A stretch of 64,000 bases of DNA from Lasioglossum baleicum (lineage: Eukaryota; Arthropoda; Insecta; Hymenoptera; Halictidae). A program made the translations under genes and the position numbers. Numbering within the stretch: the first letter of the stretch is position 1; every line of letters starts with the position of its first letter. Of this stretch, positions 1 to 13,613 are shown in pieces. A model generated the notes under the pieces. The model did not search any database. It saw only the letters and a program-made list of their open reading frames with translations, and was not told where the DNA came from. Location of the stretch: the NCBI RefSeq assembly GCF_051020765.1, contig NC_134941.1:15252001-15316000 (forward strand). Direction: 5' to 3'.

Positions 1-194
1 TTCGTTCCACTGTCGGGCTTTTCTGATTGCTTTTTTGCCGGGCGATTCGTCGCGTCTCCGACGGTGACAATCTCGGCTTCCACGGGGACCTCGTCCGCGC
101 TCTGGGACAAGGAGTTTCGTCCTCCCACCGGGGCCACAGGTGCTGCCAGGTTGGACGCTGCGAGGGACACCAGTAGAACCAGCGAGAGCCTCAT
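1..194 (-). CDS. N-terminus of a secreted protein, incomplete at window edge
   Basis: Reading the minus strand from ATG at 194 gives an open frame of 64 codons that leaves the window without a stop. The first 18 or so residues (MRLSLVLLVSLAASNLAA) form a textbook signal peptide: basic n-region, Leu/Val-rich core, small residues before a likely cut at Ala-Ala/Pro. The mature part starts PVAPVGGRNSLSQ and is polar, with acidic (DEVPVEAE) and lysine-rich (RPAKKQSEK) stretches, so it should be exported. A strong acceptor (pyrimidine run plus CAG, 200-209) lies 5 bp upstream of the ATG. That implies a noncoding first exon further right, with this exon starting at 199. I do not recognise the family; a small secreted peptide or precursor fits. 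The 27 kb to the right could include its first intron. Confidence 0.6.
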   Translation of the reverse strand, partial: MRLSLVLLVSLAASNLAAPVAPVGGRNSLSQSADEVPVEAEIVTVGDATNRPAKKQSEKPDSGT

Positions 195-1672
195 GGTGAC
201 TGAAAAAAGAAACGAAACAGTCATCTCTCGGGGATTTTCTCTGAGATACTAAATCTACCTCGTCTATCCAGAATATCTTAGGGAACTATTATATCTTGCA
301 TGAAAAATTCTCTACGCTCGAGCTGCTACAACTTTGTGAAAAAGAAAAATCGTAGAATAATCTATCTAAACATATTTGAGAGAGTAAACGCTGTACCTTC
401 ACCCCCATAAATTAATTTTTTTCATACATTCCTCTCTCCTTAGAAACAAACAGAAGTGCAAATGTCTAAATTGAGACGCGCGTACAAAGCTGAATAAATT
501 TTTTCCGCGACTGAAATTGCATCGGACTTCGAGATTGAAGTCTCCCGTGTACATCGAGAACGTGAAGATCCCTGTGCGATCTTTTTTGCGGCGATTTGAT
601 TGCAGTTCGAATGGAAATGTGACGAATAAAATTACAGAGCTCGAAGTTCCACTGATGCGAATACAAATTCATCGGGCATTAAAACCGATTTCCGATGCGG
701 TCTCATCGAGAACCGATGATATACGCGCAGGATGCGTGCGGTATTCTCGAAGGAACCTTGTAATTTACTTCCACGGCCGGTTAATCGGTGAAGATGTACG
801 AATTATTGGTATCGCTGGATTACGCGACTGTTCGCCGAGCAGCGATACCAGGCTCTCTTGTAAGCCGGCTTAGAGAGGAGTATTTACGACGCTTATGAAC
901 CCTTCGCAGCCGCTCCATTCGGATTAAGTTATTAACAGCTTCGAGAGCGAGACAAATGATGCACGAATAGTGGAATATCATTGGTAGCTGGATACTTTCG
1001 CTCTTTTCATCTTGCTACGATCCTTCCAGCGGCGTATAATCTTTCTGGCGGGACATTATTTACGAATTGAGCCTGCTTTATTAGCGAAACGTGCCTCGAG
1101 CTACGAAAATTTGCACTTTCGAAGGTCTGGATTAGGCAATAATCGCCGGCAGATCACATATTTGGTAGATTCTGCTTGAAGTGTTGGTCGCAAGCCTGAT
1201 CGAATAGGGAAGGGATGTTTGAAAATCGTCTGTCGATCGAAGCGAACAAATTATCCGGACAACGAGCAGCCAGTGCATGGTAAAGTGTTAATCGAATAAA
1301 CTGGCTCGGTGAGCAGGTGGGTCGCGCGCAGACAGGAGCGTATCACCGCGCAACGATCCAAAACAAATTGTCGTCGATCGAGGCCGGACGTCCTTAAGGA
1401 TAACTCGTTTTCTCGGTACTGCTGTCTCTCCTCTTTCCCCTCTCGTTCCCTCCCTGCCCCTCTCCGTCTCCTATTCTCCGGCGGGACGACATCGAATAAA
1501 TCACGTTGCCGGTGGCAGCATAAGCGAAAAACGAGGAAAAAGAGGATTGTCGCGCGTGGTGCCGGTCGAAAAGGGGTGAGCTCGGGGGGTTTGAAAGTAG
1601 GCGGCAAAAGGAGAGGCAGAGAGAAGGCGGATAGACGGATAGAACGCAGGCGGGGACAAACTTGGTGGATCC

Positions 1673-1690
1673 GGGCGGCGCGGCGCGGCG
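1673..1690 (+). repeat. GGCGC pentamer array, one of a dispersed set
   Basis: The bases read GGGCGGCGCGGCGCGGCG, a short tandem array of the pentamer GGCGC. Near-identical arrays of 13-18 bp occur at 5871-5883, 7329-7345, 8063-8079 and 17461-17478 on the plus strand. They occur in reverse complement at 11411-11424, 14918-14931, 17243-17258 and 23830-23844. A weaker copy lies at 3302-3314. None was noticed right of 27 kb. Their flanks do not look alike, so they are not ends of one obvious transposon. Confidence 0.75.
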
Positions 1691-3670
1691 TTTAGACGAC
1701 GACGCGACGGGCGAGAAGAGAGGCGCGTGCATTCCGCGCGTCGAGTTTTCTTCTGGTGGTAGCGGCGCGAACCTCCGGGGAAACAAGAGCACCAGGAATG
1801 GTAATTGAAAGCGGGTTATAAAATCGTCGAGTCACGCATTCCTCGCCCGCGAACTTCTCGGCGGGGGAAGACCTTGCAGAAGGTCGGCCGCGGGAGGGAA
1901 AAGAAACCTCGGGAAACGGAGAACGACAGAGAAAGAGAGTAAAACGGAGAACGAGTAGAGGAGAGCGAGATTTCGTAACAGCTGCCTCGGTTTTATCAAG
2001 GTGTCGTTAATGGTACCGGTCGATCTCGTTAATTGGACCGCCTCCTTCGAGGGTGGCCTCGAGCCTGCTCTTGCTTCTCCACGCGCGCTATGTAAATTGC
2101 AGGATTGAATCGAGCGCGCGTAGCTGGCGCCTCGGATCTCCGCAAAAACTTCACCCTGCTCTCGCCGATCGGTTACGAACCCCCTAATCAACCGGTAATA
2201 TCTGACAGGCCCCTGTCCATAGATTGCCACGATCGCACCGACGTTCTCGCGTTTCTATACCTCGGAGTTCGGAGTAATTAAAAGCGTGGCTCGATCAACA
2301 GCCCCTCGTATACGAAAACACGAATCTCTTTGCTGTTCAGGGTCTCGCGGGTGTAATCGGAGAGGGTAATAACGGGGTGGGGTGGGGAGATAATCGTGGG
2401 TCATCATCGTTACGATTAAATACCGAAGGATTGTTACGCGATAACCCGTTATTAGCGTCGCGAACCTCGTTTTGCGCGTTCGCTCGACTCGCCGCTGTCA
2501 GTAAGGTAAACCGACTGCCTTTTCACCCGACGGTGAGCAGAATCGTTGCAGAGACCTGTGTTATCAGCCACTGGTCTTATTGCTGTCTCGTGCCTCCGAT
2601 CGGAGTGACAGGCAGGTTGCCTTCCAGCACGCGACGAGCCGATACACTGTGCACACAATCTGCGATAAACCTCGTCCGCGATGCTGTTATAATTGGCGAG
2701 TTTACTTTCGACGGGTTTTTGCACGTACAGCTGGTTTAACTTGCTCGAAACTCGGAGGTGGTCTATGCAACACTGGATCAGTGCAGCTCGAGCACGCCGT
2801 TGCCTCCCAACGCGAATACCTTCTGTTGCATTTATCAGCAACAGAAAATTAAAATTTCTTCGTGGACAGAATACATGCGTTGTTTTATACCGAATTGTTT
2901 GCGCGCGCTATCCGGACAACGTAACTATATTCTTATATGTTCTTCTGATATTTTCTCGACGAAACCGTCGAGTGAACGCTTAATTAGATTTCTCAACGGG
3001 AAGAGAGAGTTTTCTTCGATCCCGATAATTCTCAATTACTCGGAGCGCGATCGTTTCAAGGCAATGATACCGCGGCTAATGGCAGCGTCGCTTTGTTCGC
3101 AACGTGTGTTCATAGTTGCTCGAGCGATGAATGAATCAGAGTATGAAAAGCCCCGTGAAACGTCTCGACGCAGGCGTTCCGTGAATATTTGCGTTGTACG
3201 GTACAGAACGAGAGAGCGCGGCACCGTAAAATTGGCTAATTAGAGATACACGAGCGATCATAGTCGCGGAATGATCAGCCGCTACACCTCGATCGCGATC
3301 GAGCGCGGCGCGGTGGTCGAGGAATCGGGAATAAGGAACAGCAATCGGATAGACAAGATTTCGCTGCGCAGCTGCTGGCAAGAGAAAACACGCCTTTTCC
3401 CTTTTTCGAAACAGGAAAAACCTAATAAAAGAGTCGGCCGCCGCGCTGCGCCGGTCGAATTACACGGTTGTGTCGCCTATTAAAAATTATCGGCCGCAAT
3501 TATCTACCGTTACGAGGCGTCGATGTCTAATTAACGGGCTCGAGAGCCGCGCGAAAATCCGTATTAGGCGTAAAATCAATCCGAAATGGAGTATAATCGT
3601 CTCTCGAGTCGAGGGAACGAGGAGGAGTCGCTCTCGGAATAGAATTTTATGGATTCCTTCGAAACCGTTA

Positions 3671-3814
3671 ATGCAGAGATATTCGTTGCCTTTCGTGATC
3701 GCTGCCGCTGCGTTACTTTGCCGTTTTCCAGCGGTTTCCGCGTTCGTTTCATTTCATTTGGTAATAGTACAAAAAAGTATCAAAAAATCTTTAATCCCTG
3801 ATCGTCAACCGTAA
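3671..3814 (+). other. Short ORF with signal-peptide-like start, uncertain
   Basis: An ATG at 3671 opens a 47-codon frame that begins MQRYSLPFVIAAAALLCRFP and continues AVSA, then F. This is a plausible n-region, hydrophobic core and Ala-x-Ala cleavage site. A possible splice donor (TTTG followed by GTAATA) sits inside it near 3759-3760. No homologue is recognised and no other coding evidence exists. Chance is the simpler explanation. Confidence 0.12.
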
Positions 3815-6800
3815 AAATAGACTTAATCTAATCGCAGGATAGCCAATTGCCAGCCCAAAGGTTGAATCATCGAGTCCGAACAGCAGATCCGCTAAAGAAC
3901 TATCCGAAAATCGAGACGCGAACACGTTTTCGACACTCTTATCCAATTAAGCGTAATTATTGACAGGTAGCGAAGAGTTGTCGAGGCAGAACGGTATACC
4001 GGAAGAGTTGATCCTAATGACACGTGACGAAGCATCGTTCCACGCGACCATTCACGAATCCTTATCCCAGAAACGTCGCGTTCGAGACTCCCGATTCTCC
4101 TCTCGTCTTTCCTGTCACGATCCGTGGCACTGCGGGCTTTCTGACAAAGCTGTCCGCGAAAGAAGTCGGTGCTGCACGCTGCATATACGCACCGGGGCCT
4201 TTTATTTCGGCAAAGTAACGGTGCAGTAAGTCCTGGATCTCGTTTCGCAACGTTGAAAAACGACCACAGGAACCGGACCGAGCACCGAAAACAGGCTAAG
4301 AGGACGTTTTTAAAAGGGGGACCTTGCGACGAGGGATCGACTACGGCCTACGGCCCACAGCCGTTCCGAAGAAAATTCATATAAAGCGTTATCGGTACTG
4401 CCCGCGTCAATCGAGTATCGAGAGCTCGAAGGATTCGACGGTCGATCGAGGGCAGAGGAGGCGGTACGCATAATTAATGAGCTGCGAAGAAAAATGGCCG
4501 TGGAAAAGGAGTTCGGCTGGCGAACGATAGAGCTATTATAAATCGGAATCAGCAGCGTGGTTATTGGGTTGCGAACACGCGAAACCGGTATCGGCGATCC
4601 CGCGAATCGAATTACACGTGCAGTGAACAAGCGTCTTAATCGTGGTTATCTCTAATCACTGCTGGAACTGTCAGACCAGATTCGGAAAATTGTTTACGAC
4701 TTGCCACGTGGATGTTATGCGCATAAGATTTTCTTATCGGCGCGCTGACAAGCGGTCCTCGATTTTTCGCGGGGCAATTTGTTCGTCGAGGCGGAAACTG
4801 AAACGTTTAGCGATTTATCTTTCGACGTCTACACCTATCGTCCCGACTAGATGTTTTCGTTTCGACAAATATGGCCGTATAGACACGCGGAAAATCGAAA
4901 TTATCAGTTTTTTATGAAAGCAGAGCTCGGAATTTATCTTTCCCTGCACGTTACGGTAAGTAGAACTGGCATGCAACGAACAGACACGTTATTCCAGTTA
5001 TCGGTGTTCAGCGTTCGATACTCAAAATACGCTAATTAGTCTGGTTTTTACGCGCGCATAGATCCAGGAAATTCTCCGGGAAAAAATAAACTATTCACAT
5101 TGAAATTGGATTACACAAGGTTTAATTCTCATTTATTTTTCCTGCTTCGATTCTTTTCCCTTACGGCCAGGCATTCGAGAACGCGGCAAGTAGAAACGGT
5201 CCGCAGCGGACAGACACTTTAATAAAGTCCTGTTACCTCGATTATGCGACTTGTTCGCGCTCGATACTCAAAGTTTATTATCTCGAAAATATCAGGAAAT
5301 TTCAATACACGTTTTCTATGGATTTCCCCGGTGGTGGTTCGACTTAATGATTTTATTAATATTAACCATAATAATGACCGTGTGGCCACGGTTCAGAATA
5401 CACTCGTAGCAATCCCTGCTGGTCGTAAGCGGCGACTAAAAGGGAGACTTTGTAACGACTTGCTGCAATTTGCGAAGCATGCAGCTTCTAGTTAAACGTT
5501 CTATATTATATCGCGGAAGATGGCAACGGATTTTTAATCCTTCGAGAACACAAGCACTGTTCCTATTGCATTTTCCGATGCGTTTAAGGTAGCCGTCTGC
5601 TTTATGAAACATAATTAACGATTACGATACATTAAGGAAAATTTACGATGCTTAATGGAACTTTGCGTGACATTATTTGAGAATGATCAATTTTTATTGC
5701 TAATGGAATAGTATTCACTCTTGGAGAATTTATTCTAAATTGTTCAGAGATTGATTAAATTGTTTAGAGAAAGAAAAAATAGACAAACGCACAGCGGGTG
5801 TTGCATAGTTATTCGAAAAGCGTTTCCAGCGAGATTAAAAGCTGCAAGAAGAGAAGGAAGTCAACGCGGAGCGGCGCGGCGCCCCAGACACGAAAGCACT
5901 AATTTAAGTATCGCCAATTTGAGCGCCGTCGAAGGTCGCGCGTGGCTGTCGGAACGAGTCAGCTCTCCGCTGGACTTTCTCATAATTGCACCGGCAGTCA
6001 CGAAGGCCGGTACGACTGCAGCCGGTTGGTTCTCAAGCGATCCCAATCGGTTTCTAGTCAAGGTGTTCTAACAACGTACGATCGCCTCTTCCGGTCGTTA
6101 TTATTATGCCATACTACAAGCGGCGAGATCCTGAATTCGAAGGATTCGCCGCGATTCCCTAACTGTACAACAAGCACGTTTCTTTTCGGTATCCTGAGAG
6201 CCTCGGCTCGACAAAAACTGTGCCCGTTAGGAAGAGCCGAGCTCTTCCGGAAGTAAGTTTACCGGGAACCGCGCGAACTTCATTGTTTCGGTCACCACGT
6301 TGTTCGCGTTAATGCGCCATTATAATCAGAAATGATGGAAAATTCGACCTCTTCAATATAGAGGATCTACTTTTCACAAAGCCTCTTGTAATAAAAATAA
6401 ACGTCCCGTTTTCCCCGTTATTTACTTGTCCGCGGAAATGCTGGAGAGCCTGGCTCGGCAAAGATCGATCAAAAGAGTGCAAAGATCACGATTGCGGGCG
6501 TTTTTCACGTCAGACAACGTATCGATCGATAAATCCGTGACCCAGTGAGAAAGACCCCGAACCGCTTCGAATTAAGAAGATCGATGATCTCGGGATTACG
6601 TCGGCCAGTGTATCATTAACTAAACGCCCATCATTGTTTCGTTTCGGTAGCGGACAAAGGTACCGTAACAAGCCGGCATTCTGCGAAACCGTAACAAGCA
6701 TCGTCCACATCTTCGACGTAATAACACGTCGGCTGTTTGGGCCCGATCACGCGTTACGAAAATCGAATTAACCTCTTTCGAGAGCTCAACGGACTCTGAT

Positions 6801-9800
6801 CGGTTTTTTCTCGAGCGATTTGCGGATCTACCTGCTGAAAATCGATCGAACAAACAACCTGTACATATTTTTACGATACAAACCCAATCATCCTAGGCGT
6901 TAATGTCTCTGCCCGATCACTATAAAGGCGACTATGATGATCATTTCAGAATTCCAGTCTTCTCGAAAGTCGATCTCTTCTACGTTAATTTGACCAATTA
7001 GAAAATTAAAGATCTCCGCGATAGGTGTTAGAAAGCGATCCGTCAGGTTTCTCGAATCGTCGAGAATCGTATCTTGGACCGATCGGCGGCCTTGACACTC
7101 GAAAGCAAATCGATCGAGCGGATCATCATCGGGAGATTCGCGATCGAATTTACGGTGAAAGCTGTCCCGATACCCGCGTCCCCGTGAAATTCGCAATTGC
7201 AGGTGTGTCGGGTATTAATTCAGTGAAAAAGCTCTCGCGTTCGATCGAACAGGGTCGATTTCTAACAACGTGACGGACTGGAAAAGAGATTCCGCGAGAA
7301 TGGGAAGACCGGATCCCATTGGATCGGAGCGGCGCGGCGCGGCGGAGCGGCGGCGGGCGTGTTCATCGAGAACTTAGGGCTGCGGTGAAAAAGTGTCGTG
7401 TCTAACGACGCGATTAAGGCGAGATTTCATGGAAATAAAGTGGTTCCGGCAAGAAACCGCCATTCGACTTCGATCGAGAACGAAACGTGTATAGTGCCAT
7501 CGTGTGCCACCGTTGCGATTAGATACGCAAATTCGGGACGATTAAAACGGCTTTTGTCGAGGGTATTAGGCGGCAGCTACCTTCTTCTTTCGTTACACGG
7601 GTAAAACAAGCCTGTCGAACAAGGGGACCGTTAGGGTTCACGGAAAAATCAGCCGGTTTCTTTCAAAAGTTACATCGGCTCGGGGACAACGGTACACTCG
7701 CGAATCGTGTGCAAACCAGGGAGTAGCACGGAGACGGCGATTAACCTGAATTCGAGTGTTTAGGCGAACTCGGCGTTTCCAGGTGTCTCGTTCACCGTGT
7801 AATTGCGAGCACTCCTATTACTCGCCTTCTCCAGCCAAATATTTATTGTTTAGTGTATACATATGCAATGTATGCGAGAAGAAAAGTAAATGCTGGTCAA
7901 ATTACTTTACAATTGCCAGAGAAAATGTTCGTATCGTCAGAAAACCGACAGACTCGCGTAAAAAGAGTTTCCAGCGAATTTTCCACGGATCGATTTGTTC
8001 CGTTTGCCGTTGGTTTTCGCGTTGCCCAGGCATCGTGGCGGTCGTTCCCTGATTCACCCGGTGCGGCGCGGCGCGGCGCAGCGGCATCCTCGTTTTCCAG
8101 AGGTTGCACCGGATAATTCACGAATCGCGATTCGTTTCCTCCTGGTCGCTGCTCGTCTTTCGCACGCATCGACACGCAGCTGTTTGCTCTCGCGGTTGCT
8201 CGCGATTTGTATTCGGAACCGCTTGGGAAGTGAAATCCCAAAACCGGTCAGGAAGCGTTGTCAGGCTGTGCGTGGCCGTGCGAAAATTCTCTGTGTTATG
8301 CGAGTCGGAATATCGGCAGGCGTCTCACGGACGATCGACACCGTAAATAGAAATGAGCTTTTTCACTGAATACTGTCGCTGCTATCCGATGCACGACGCT
8401 CCTCGTTCCATCGGAAGAAGACCGCTTTCGAATTTTTCGGAGCTCGTCGCGACAGAGGAATCGATAGTCATCGCTTGGACGCGCGTTCGAATCTCCGACA
8501 AAGCGCCAGCTCGCGTAACCGGTCGTCTTATCAATTTCAGGCCCGCGCGTTGCTCTCCCCGGGCCTACAATAGTTATCTCCGGACACCCAGCGTCCATTA
8601 AAAATTTTCATCGACGCGGGACTGTACGCTGGCCATCGAAAGTTTCGAAACTTCGATTTTCAAACTCTAGTAGGTTCTAAGTAGATGCGGTTACTTAGCA
8701 TTATTTCTCGCAGATTAGCTTATAGATTTAGCACCGTAGAAGATGTTTTCGCGCAGTAGAAAATGTCGGTACAGTCGAGTCTCGGCAGGAATAAAATGTG
8801 GAACGTGTCAAGAATTTTCGAGGACCGAATGTATTACCGTCCAGAGCGGTCGAATAGGAACAACAGTTACTTTTGTTGCTTAGAGATATGGTATGCTCGG
8901 TAGGTGTCGATTGCCTAGCGAACCAAACAGATTCTTCGCGATTTTCCCATGCCATACTCGCTGCTCGAATAACGTTCGCCGTCGCAGGCGGTATCGGAAT
9001 ACCAATTAGTAGCGGCGATAAAGATCGTGATCGTCCCATAGGATCGGTTCGATTCATAGCCAACGATCTCGGCCGTTTATACGATCGATTTGCTTCGGAA
9101 CTTCTTCTTCTTCGTCTTTTGAAAAGAGATCCTGTAGGTTTATTTCTTTTTTTCTTTTGGGATTCGGTTTCCTGTATAGCTGCAAAATTGAGACATCGCC
9201 GCGCGATGGTATCTATCGTCTGGATCTCTCTCGGAGAGAACCGGTGATCGACGGAGGACTCGCAAATAAATGATTCAGCAGCTTGAGCCTTATATAGATC
9301 TCCTGGCAGACGATTCGATCAGCCGTATGTATTATTCTTCGAGGAAGCGAGCGATCTTTAGTCACGGTCGCTGCGAGGGAATCGTCTCGATTCTATTGCC
9401 TTTAAACGATCCGAGAAGTTCAGATACGCGTCGCACGGTCGATCGCGAATAAAATCACGCTTTCCGCGAGTTTTTCACCTGCGCGTCAACTTGGCATTAT
9501 TCTCTCGCCTCTATCGCCTTCCGGGAGGACTCCAAAATTTTTTAAACCCCGATTGTTTTACTCTCCGTAAAGCAAAAATTTTAGTCTGCTTTCGGACAAT
9601 CACATGCTTCCCAGCTTCTAAAAGGTCTCCAAAAGTTGTAGGAACGTTCCGAAGCCGTTTTCTAGCCATTGTTCCATGCTCGAAAAATTAGAGCAATGTC
9701 CCGAGGTGCATGGTTAATGCTCGGACGCGTTTTCAGACTCCGGAGAGGTCTCCAAAAGTTCCCGGCGTGTTCCGAGATGCACAGAAGCCAGCTGGTACTG

Positions 9801-11310
9801 GTTTACACGGGTTTTCAATTAGTCATTAATCCTTGCGCCGGGTTCAATGTAAATGGGACCGTTATACTGTCGTCCCGCATACGGGCCGAGTCTCTCTCCT
9901 CGTGAAACAGATAAACTGCACGAACCAACGATCCTCTGCGTCGAGCCATCGATATTCCTACGGGCATCCGTCCAAGTCGCCAGTTTTTCACGATTTTCAA
10001 CGATTAAGAAAATATTCAAACGGAACGAGCGTTCTGGCTACATTCTCCGATGGTCCCCCGAGGCACGTTATAGGGGTGAAACGAGACTGTGCAAACTGGC
10101 GTTTGACCAAGGAAGCGGTAACCAGACGGACCCCTCTTACATTTCAATTAGCCGGCAGATTATAAACGCCGCTACCGTGTACGATAATCGACGCGTCTCG
10201 ATGAACAGACCACCGTGTTACGTGCACTTGCCCCTTCTTCTTCCTCTTCTTCTTCTTCTTCATCGGTGCAACTTGCGAACACGCATATGCGCAGCCACGT
10301 ACCGCTACAACATTCCACCTTGCGTATCACACCCATCGCGCGTTTTTCTCGTTCCTCGGTCGCCGAAAAACTGCGTCGGAAAATTGATATTATGCTATCC
10401 GCGAAATTATACATACGGAAAAAATCTTGTACGACTTCTGCGAACGAATTTACTGTGATCGCCGGAGAATCGAACGAAGCTGCAAATTGAAGTGTTCGTC
10501 TAAATGCCCCAGCAAATTGTACATCGCAATTAGAATTAGCAAAGGCTGGAACACGAAGCTCGGTAATATGCTCTCGCACAATTTGCCCGAAACCGCACGT
10601 AGCAAGAACGCGATCCTAGCTCGCATATAATTAAACCTCGCCTCAGCCGCGATCGGTAAAAACCGATGATTACCGGGTGCAAACGAGCTATTCACGATCG
10701 AGAGGTGAAAAACGGTATCGGCCGGGGCGGCATGGCAGTTCCGCGGATCTGCATCGAGCGCGGTAGAGCCGGTTCATTGGTTATTCGGGAAAAATGTCGT
10801 TCGGTTTGGTCGTGTGTTGGTAATCGCTAACTAACTACTCCCGCGCGCCGTCGGATCGAAGGAGAAAGTCAAAAATCGGTTGGCGGGGTTGCGCAACCGC
10901 GAGAGCGCGGGATCCTCGATATCCGATAAACAGCGTGCAGTGTACATAGACGCGGAGAGAGTCCAGTTAGGCGTGCACAGCTCCGCGAGAAGAAAAACGT
11001 CGTAAAAGGCGGATGATTTTAATGTTTCCGCGCTCGGAGCATCCCGGCGCGGAGCGGCGATTTGCATACGGATGGCTGGACTCGCCGTGGCTGCTACCGC
11101 TTCATTAAAATCGCATCGAAACGGGCCCAGGAACTCGATGTTTGCGCGCGACCATTCCAGTTAGAAAATCGCCCCACTCTGATCGCGCATCACCTTCGAG
11201 CCGATCGCGAAAATTACAGTCTCCAGGATATTTTCGTTTGTTTATGAACAATCCTGGTTTTCCTTTGGGAAAGGTCTCCTCGAAACCGGCCCGAGGACTT
11301 TAAGTCTAGC

Positions 11311-11330
11311 GAGAGAGAGAGAGAGAGAGA
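11311..11330 (+). repeat. (GA)10 microsatellite
   Basis: Ten GA dinucleotides, followed by an imperfect GGGAGA extension. A short tandem of GATCGTTCA-like units lies about 20 bp further on. Confidence 0.9.
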
Positions 11331-13582
11331 GGGAGAAGCCGTGTTCAGAGATCGTTCAGCGATCGTTCAGCGATCTGCACGGGTTTTTGCTGGGGTAATC
11401 GATCGTGGCCGCCGCGCCGCGCCGATACAATCGAGCGTACAAAGTCCGCGACGGTCGGGCCCCCGGTAATTTCGTGTTGTTAATTGCGGGAGGGCTTCCT
11501 AGATCCGTGCGACCGTAATCCCGTCCCATTATCGTTCTCTACGCGGGACACCCGTCGTCGTTGTCGTCGTCGTCTATTCTCCACACAGATTCTTTGCGCG
11601 TTTCGAGGCGCGTCCAACTGGTTTACTCTCCGCGAGAGAGACCGCGCGGATAAGTTTAGACAACGACGATCGTTAATGTTAGAGTCGAGAGCGCTTTCCG
11701 TGACGCGCAAGTAGCGCAAAACGGGCCGCTACAGATACAACCGCTCTGTTCGCCGGCGATGCACCGGTTGGGCCCTGCGATCGGTTCGCAAAACGCATTC
11801 TTAAGCCGATCGATCGGTGCCGTTCTTTCCGCTGCGCTGCAACTACGGGACCCAAAGAAACGATTCCATATTTTTTCATTCGCAATTGCGCGGAGCGCGA
11901 GATACGCTTCCGGGAAATTTATTCTATTTTACGTGCATTAAATTTGATTAGAATCTTTGTAACGCGAGAAGAGCAAATTCGAACTTTTCCAACGATTGTG
12001 TACGACATTCGCAGAAGCGATAAGCGCGTTAATGAAATTCAATATAAATATCGCTCGCCCTATGCGAACGTTTTGTAAAGTGAATCAGTCCGATAAATTA
12101 CCACTCGGAAACCGGAATCGGCGTAAAGATTCGCAGTTTCCAGTAGTTAAATAGCTGGCGCAGCGCGCGGCGCCGTGCGTTCGACATCGAATAAAACTCG
12201 AAATACTCGCTATTCCACGGCGACCAGAGACATCGAGAGTAATTTCACCGGTAGCAGAGATACCCGGCATGCAACGGGTACATTCCCCGGCCCGATATTC
12301 CACGAAACGCACGGGACAGTGCCGCAACCGTGTAACGCGTGAACAAACGTTACACCGCTCACGATTTTAGAACTGTTACTCGAGAGAGCGTTATCAAGGC
12401 GAGTCGCCATCGTCCACGAAATTCCAGAACCTGCCCAGATATAATCTACGAGGAGGAAAGTTCACTGGGTTTCCAGGGCAAAAATGTGTTCGGCCTACTC
12501 GAAAAAACGGGCCCTAAGCACCGCTCCGCCAGGATGTACGATTTTTATCGTGGCCTAATTACGCCTCGCGATTCAGCGTTTTTAGCACCGCTTTCCCATC
12601 CTTTTGTTGATGTTCAGACAAACGGATTATGATAATTTGATCGTATCCTCGGTGGGTTAACTGTTCGCGAAAGGAATCTCAAGACGAAGCTGTTTGTCGA
12701 GCGGTAAAGAGGAAATGAAACATGCAACAGCATGCGAGAAGCAGTAGTAGAATCGGTGGATCACGATCAGGCGATTTACTCGAAAACGAAGCATCAAATG
12801 GTCAAATCCTATTCTTCCTTTTTTTCGACTCGCTTTTGTGTGTAGAATTAGAGGTACTTGGCAATCCACGGTATGCGGGATACCCTGCGTACCGTCCATT
12901 AGACGAGAAACTGCGAGATATTTCGCGTCCGATCGCGAAACACCGTCTGCCCGCGGAATGTAGATTGAGTTGCGCAAGAGAACGAACGCGTGCATTTAAC
13001 TTCCGATAGGTAATCGCGGAAACGTTAACGTTAACGGAACGGATAACCGCCGGGTTTTCGATTAATACGCACCAAGAGAGGCAGAGACCTGTTGAAATCA
13101 CGAATAAGTCGCGTCGCCGGGACCGAGACGCGTCGCGTCGCTTACATTGTTTTCGACGCGAAATTACAAAGCGTGCGGCTCGGAGACTGTCTACCGGATA
13201 ATTGAAGATTAGGTGGGAACCTGTTGCCGGCTCTTTCTTATTTATTACCCGAGTAATGGGCTAACGAGCGTGATTTGTTCTTTCATTTTATGCTCGGTGA
13301 ACACAATGTTTCAGAGATCGTCGATGAATCTCGCTCGATGGCAGATTCCTTTGACGGGGGATCGAAACACTGGATCTTGGGAGCGAGAACACGTGAATTC
13401 CATAGCGCCGGTCACCGGTAAAAATCGTTGCTTCGCTCGAAAATAAAATTGCCGGGCATATGTATACGCGCGACAGTTTACCACGAAGTTCCTCACCAAG
13501 TTTCACACCCCCGCGTGTTTCTCTGAATCCGAAGATCCAACAGCGTCCTTCCGGGAGGCAACCGGCGGCCTTCGACTTACGT

Positions 13583-13613
13583 AAACGAGCAAACGAGCAA
13601 ACGAGCAAACGAA
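13583..13613 (+). repeat. Tandem AAACGAGC octamer, about 4 copies
   Basis: Three exact copies of the octamer AAACGAGC and a fourth copy changed to AAACGAAC stand head to tail. Confidence 0.85.

Larger units (their letters stand above)
203..9000. other. Gene-free CpG-rich DNA (intron or intergenic), part 1
   Basis: Many short open frames run on both strands here, but their translations are Arg/Ser-rich and change frame without splice logic. This is what CpG-rich noncoding DNA gives by chance. GGCGC arrays occur at 1673-1690, 3302-3314, 5871-5883, 7329-7345 and 8063-8079. One short frame at 3671-3814 begins with a signal-peptide-like stretch and is listed separately. No tRNA or rRNA was seen. 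Confidence 0.6.

Noticed and set aside
8480..8500. tRNA B-box-like GCGTTCGAATCTC
   Set aside because: No A box or acceptor-stem pairing at the proper distance, so a tRNA gene is not supported.
9853..10458. 201-codon plus-strand open frame
   Set aside because: It includes a low-complexity Leu run from a CTT tract, has no domain and no plausible splice partners.
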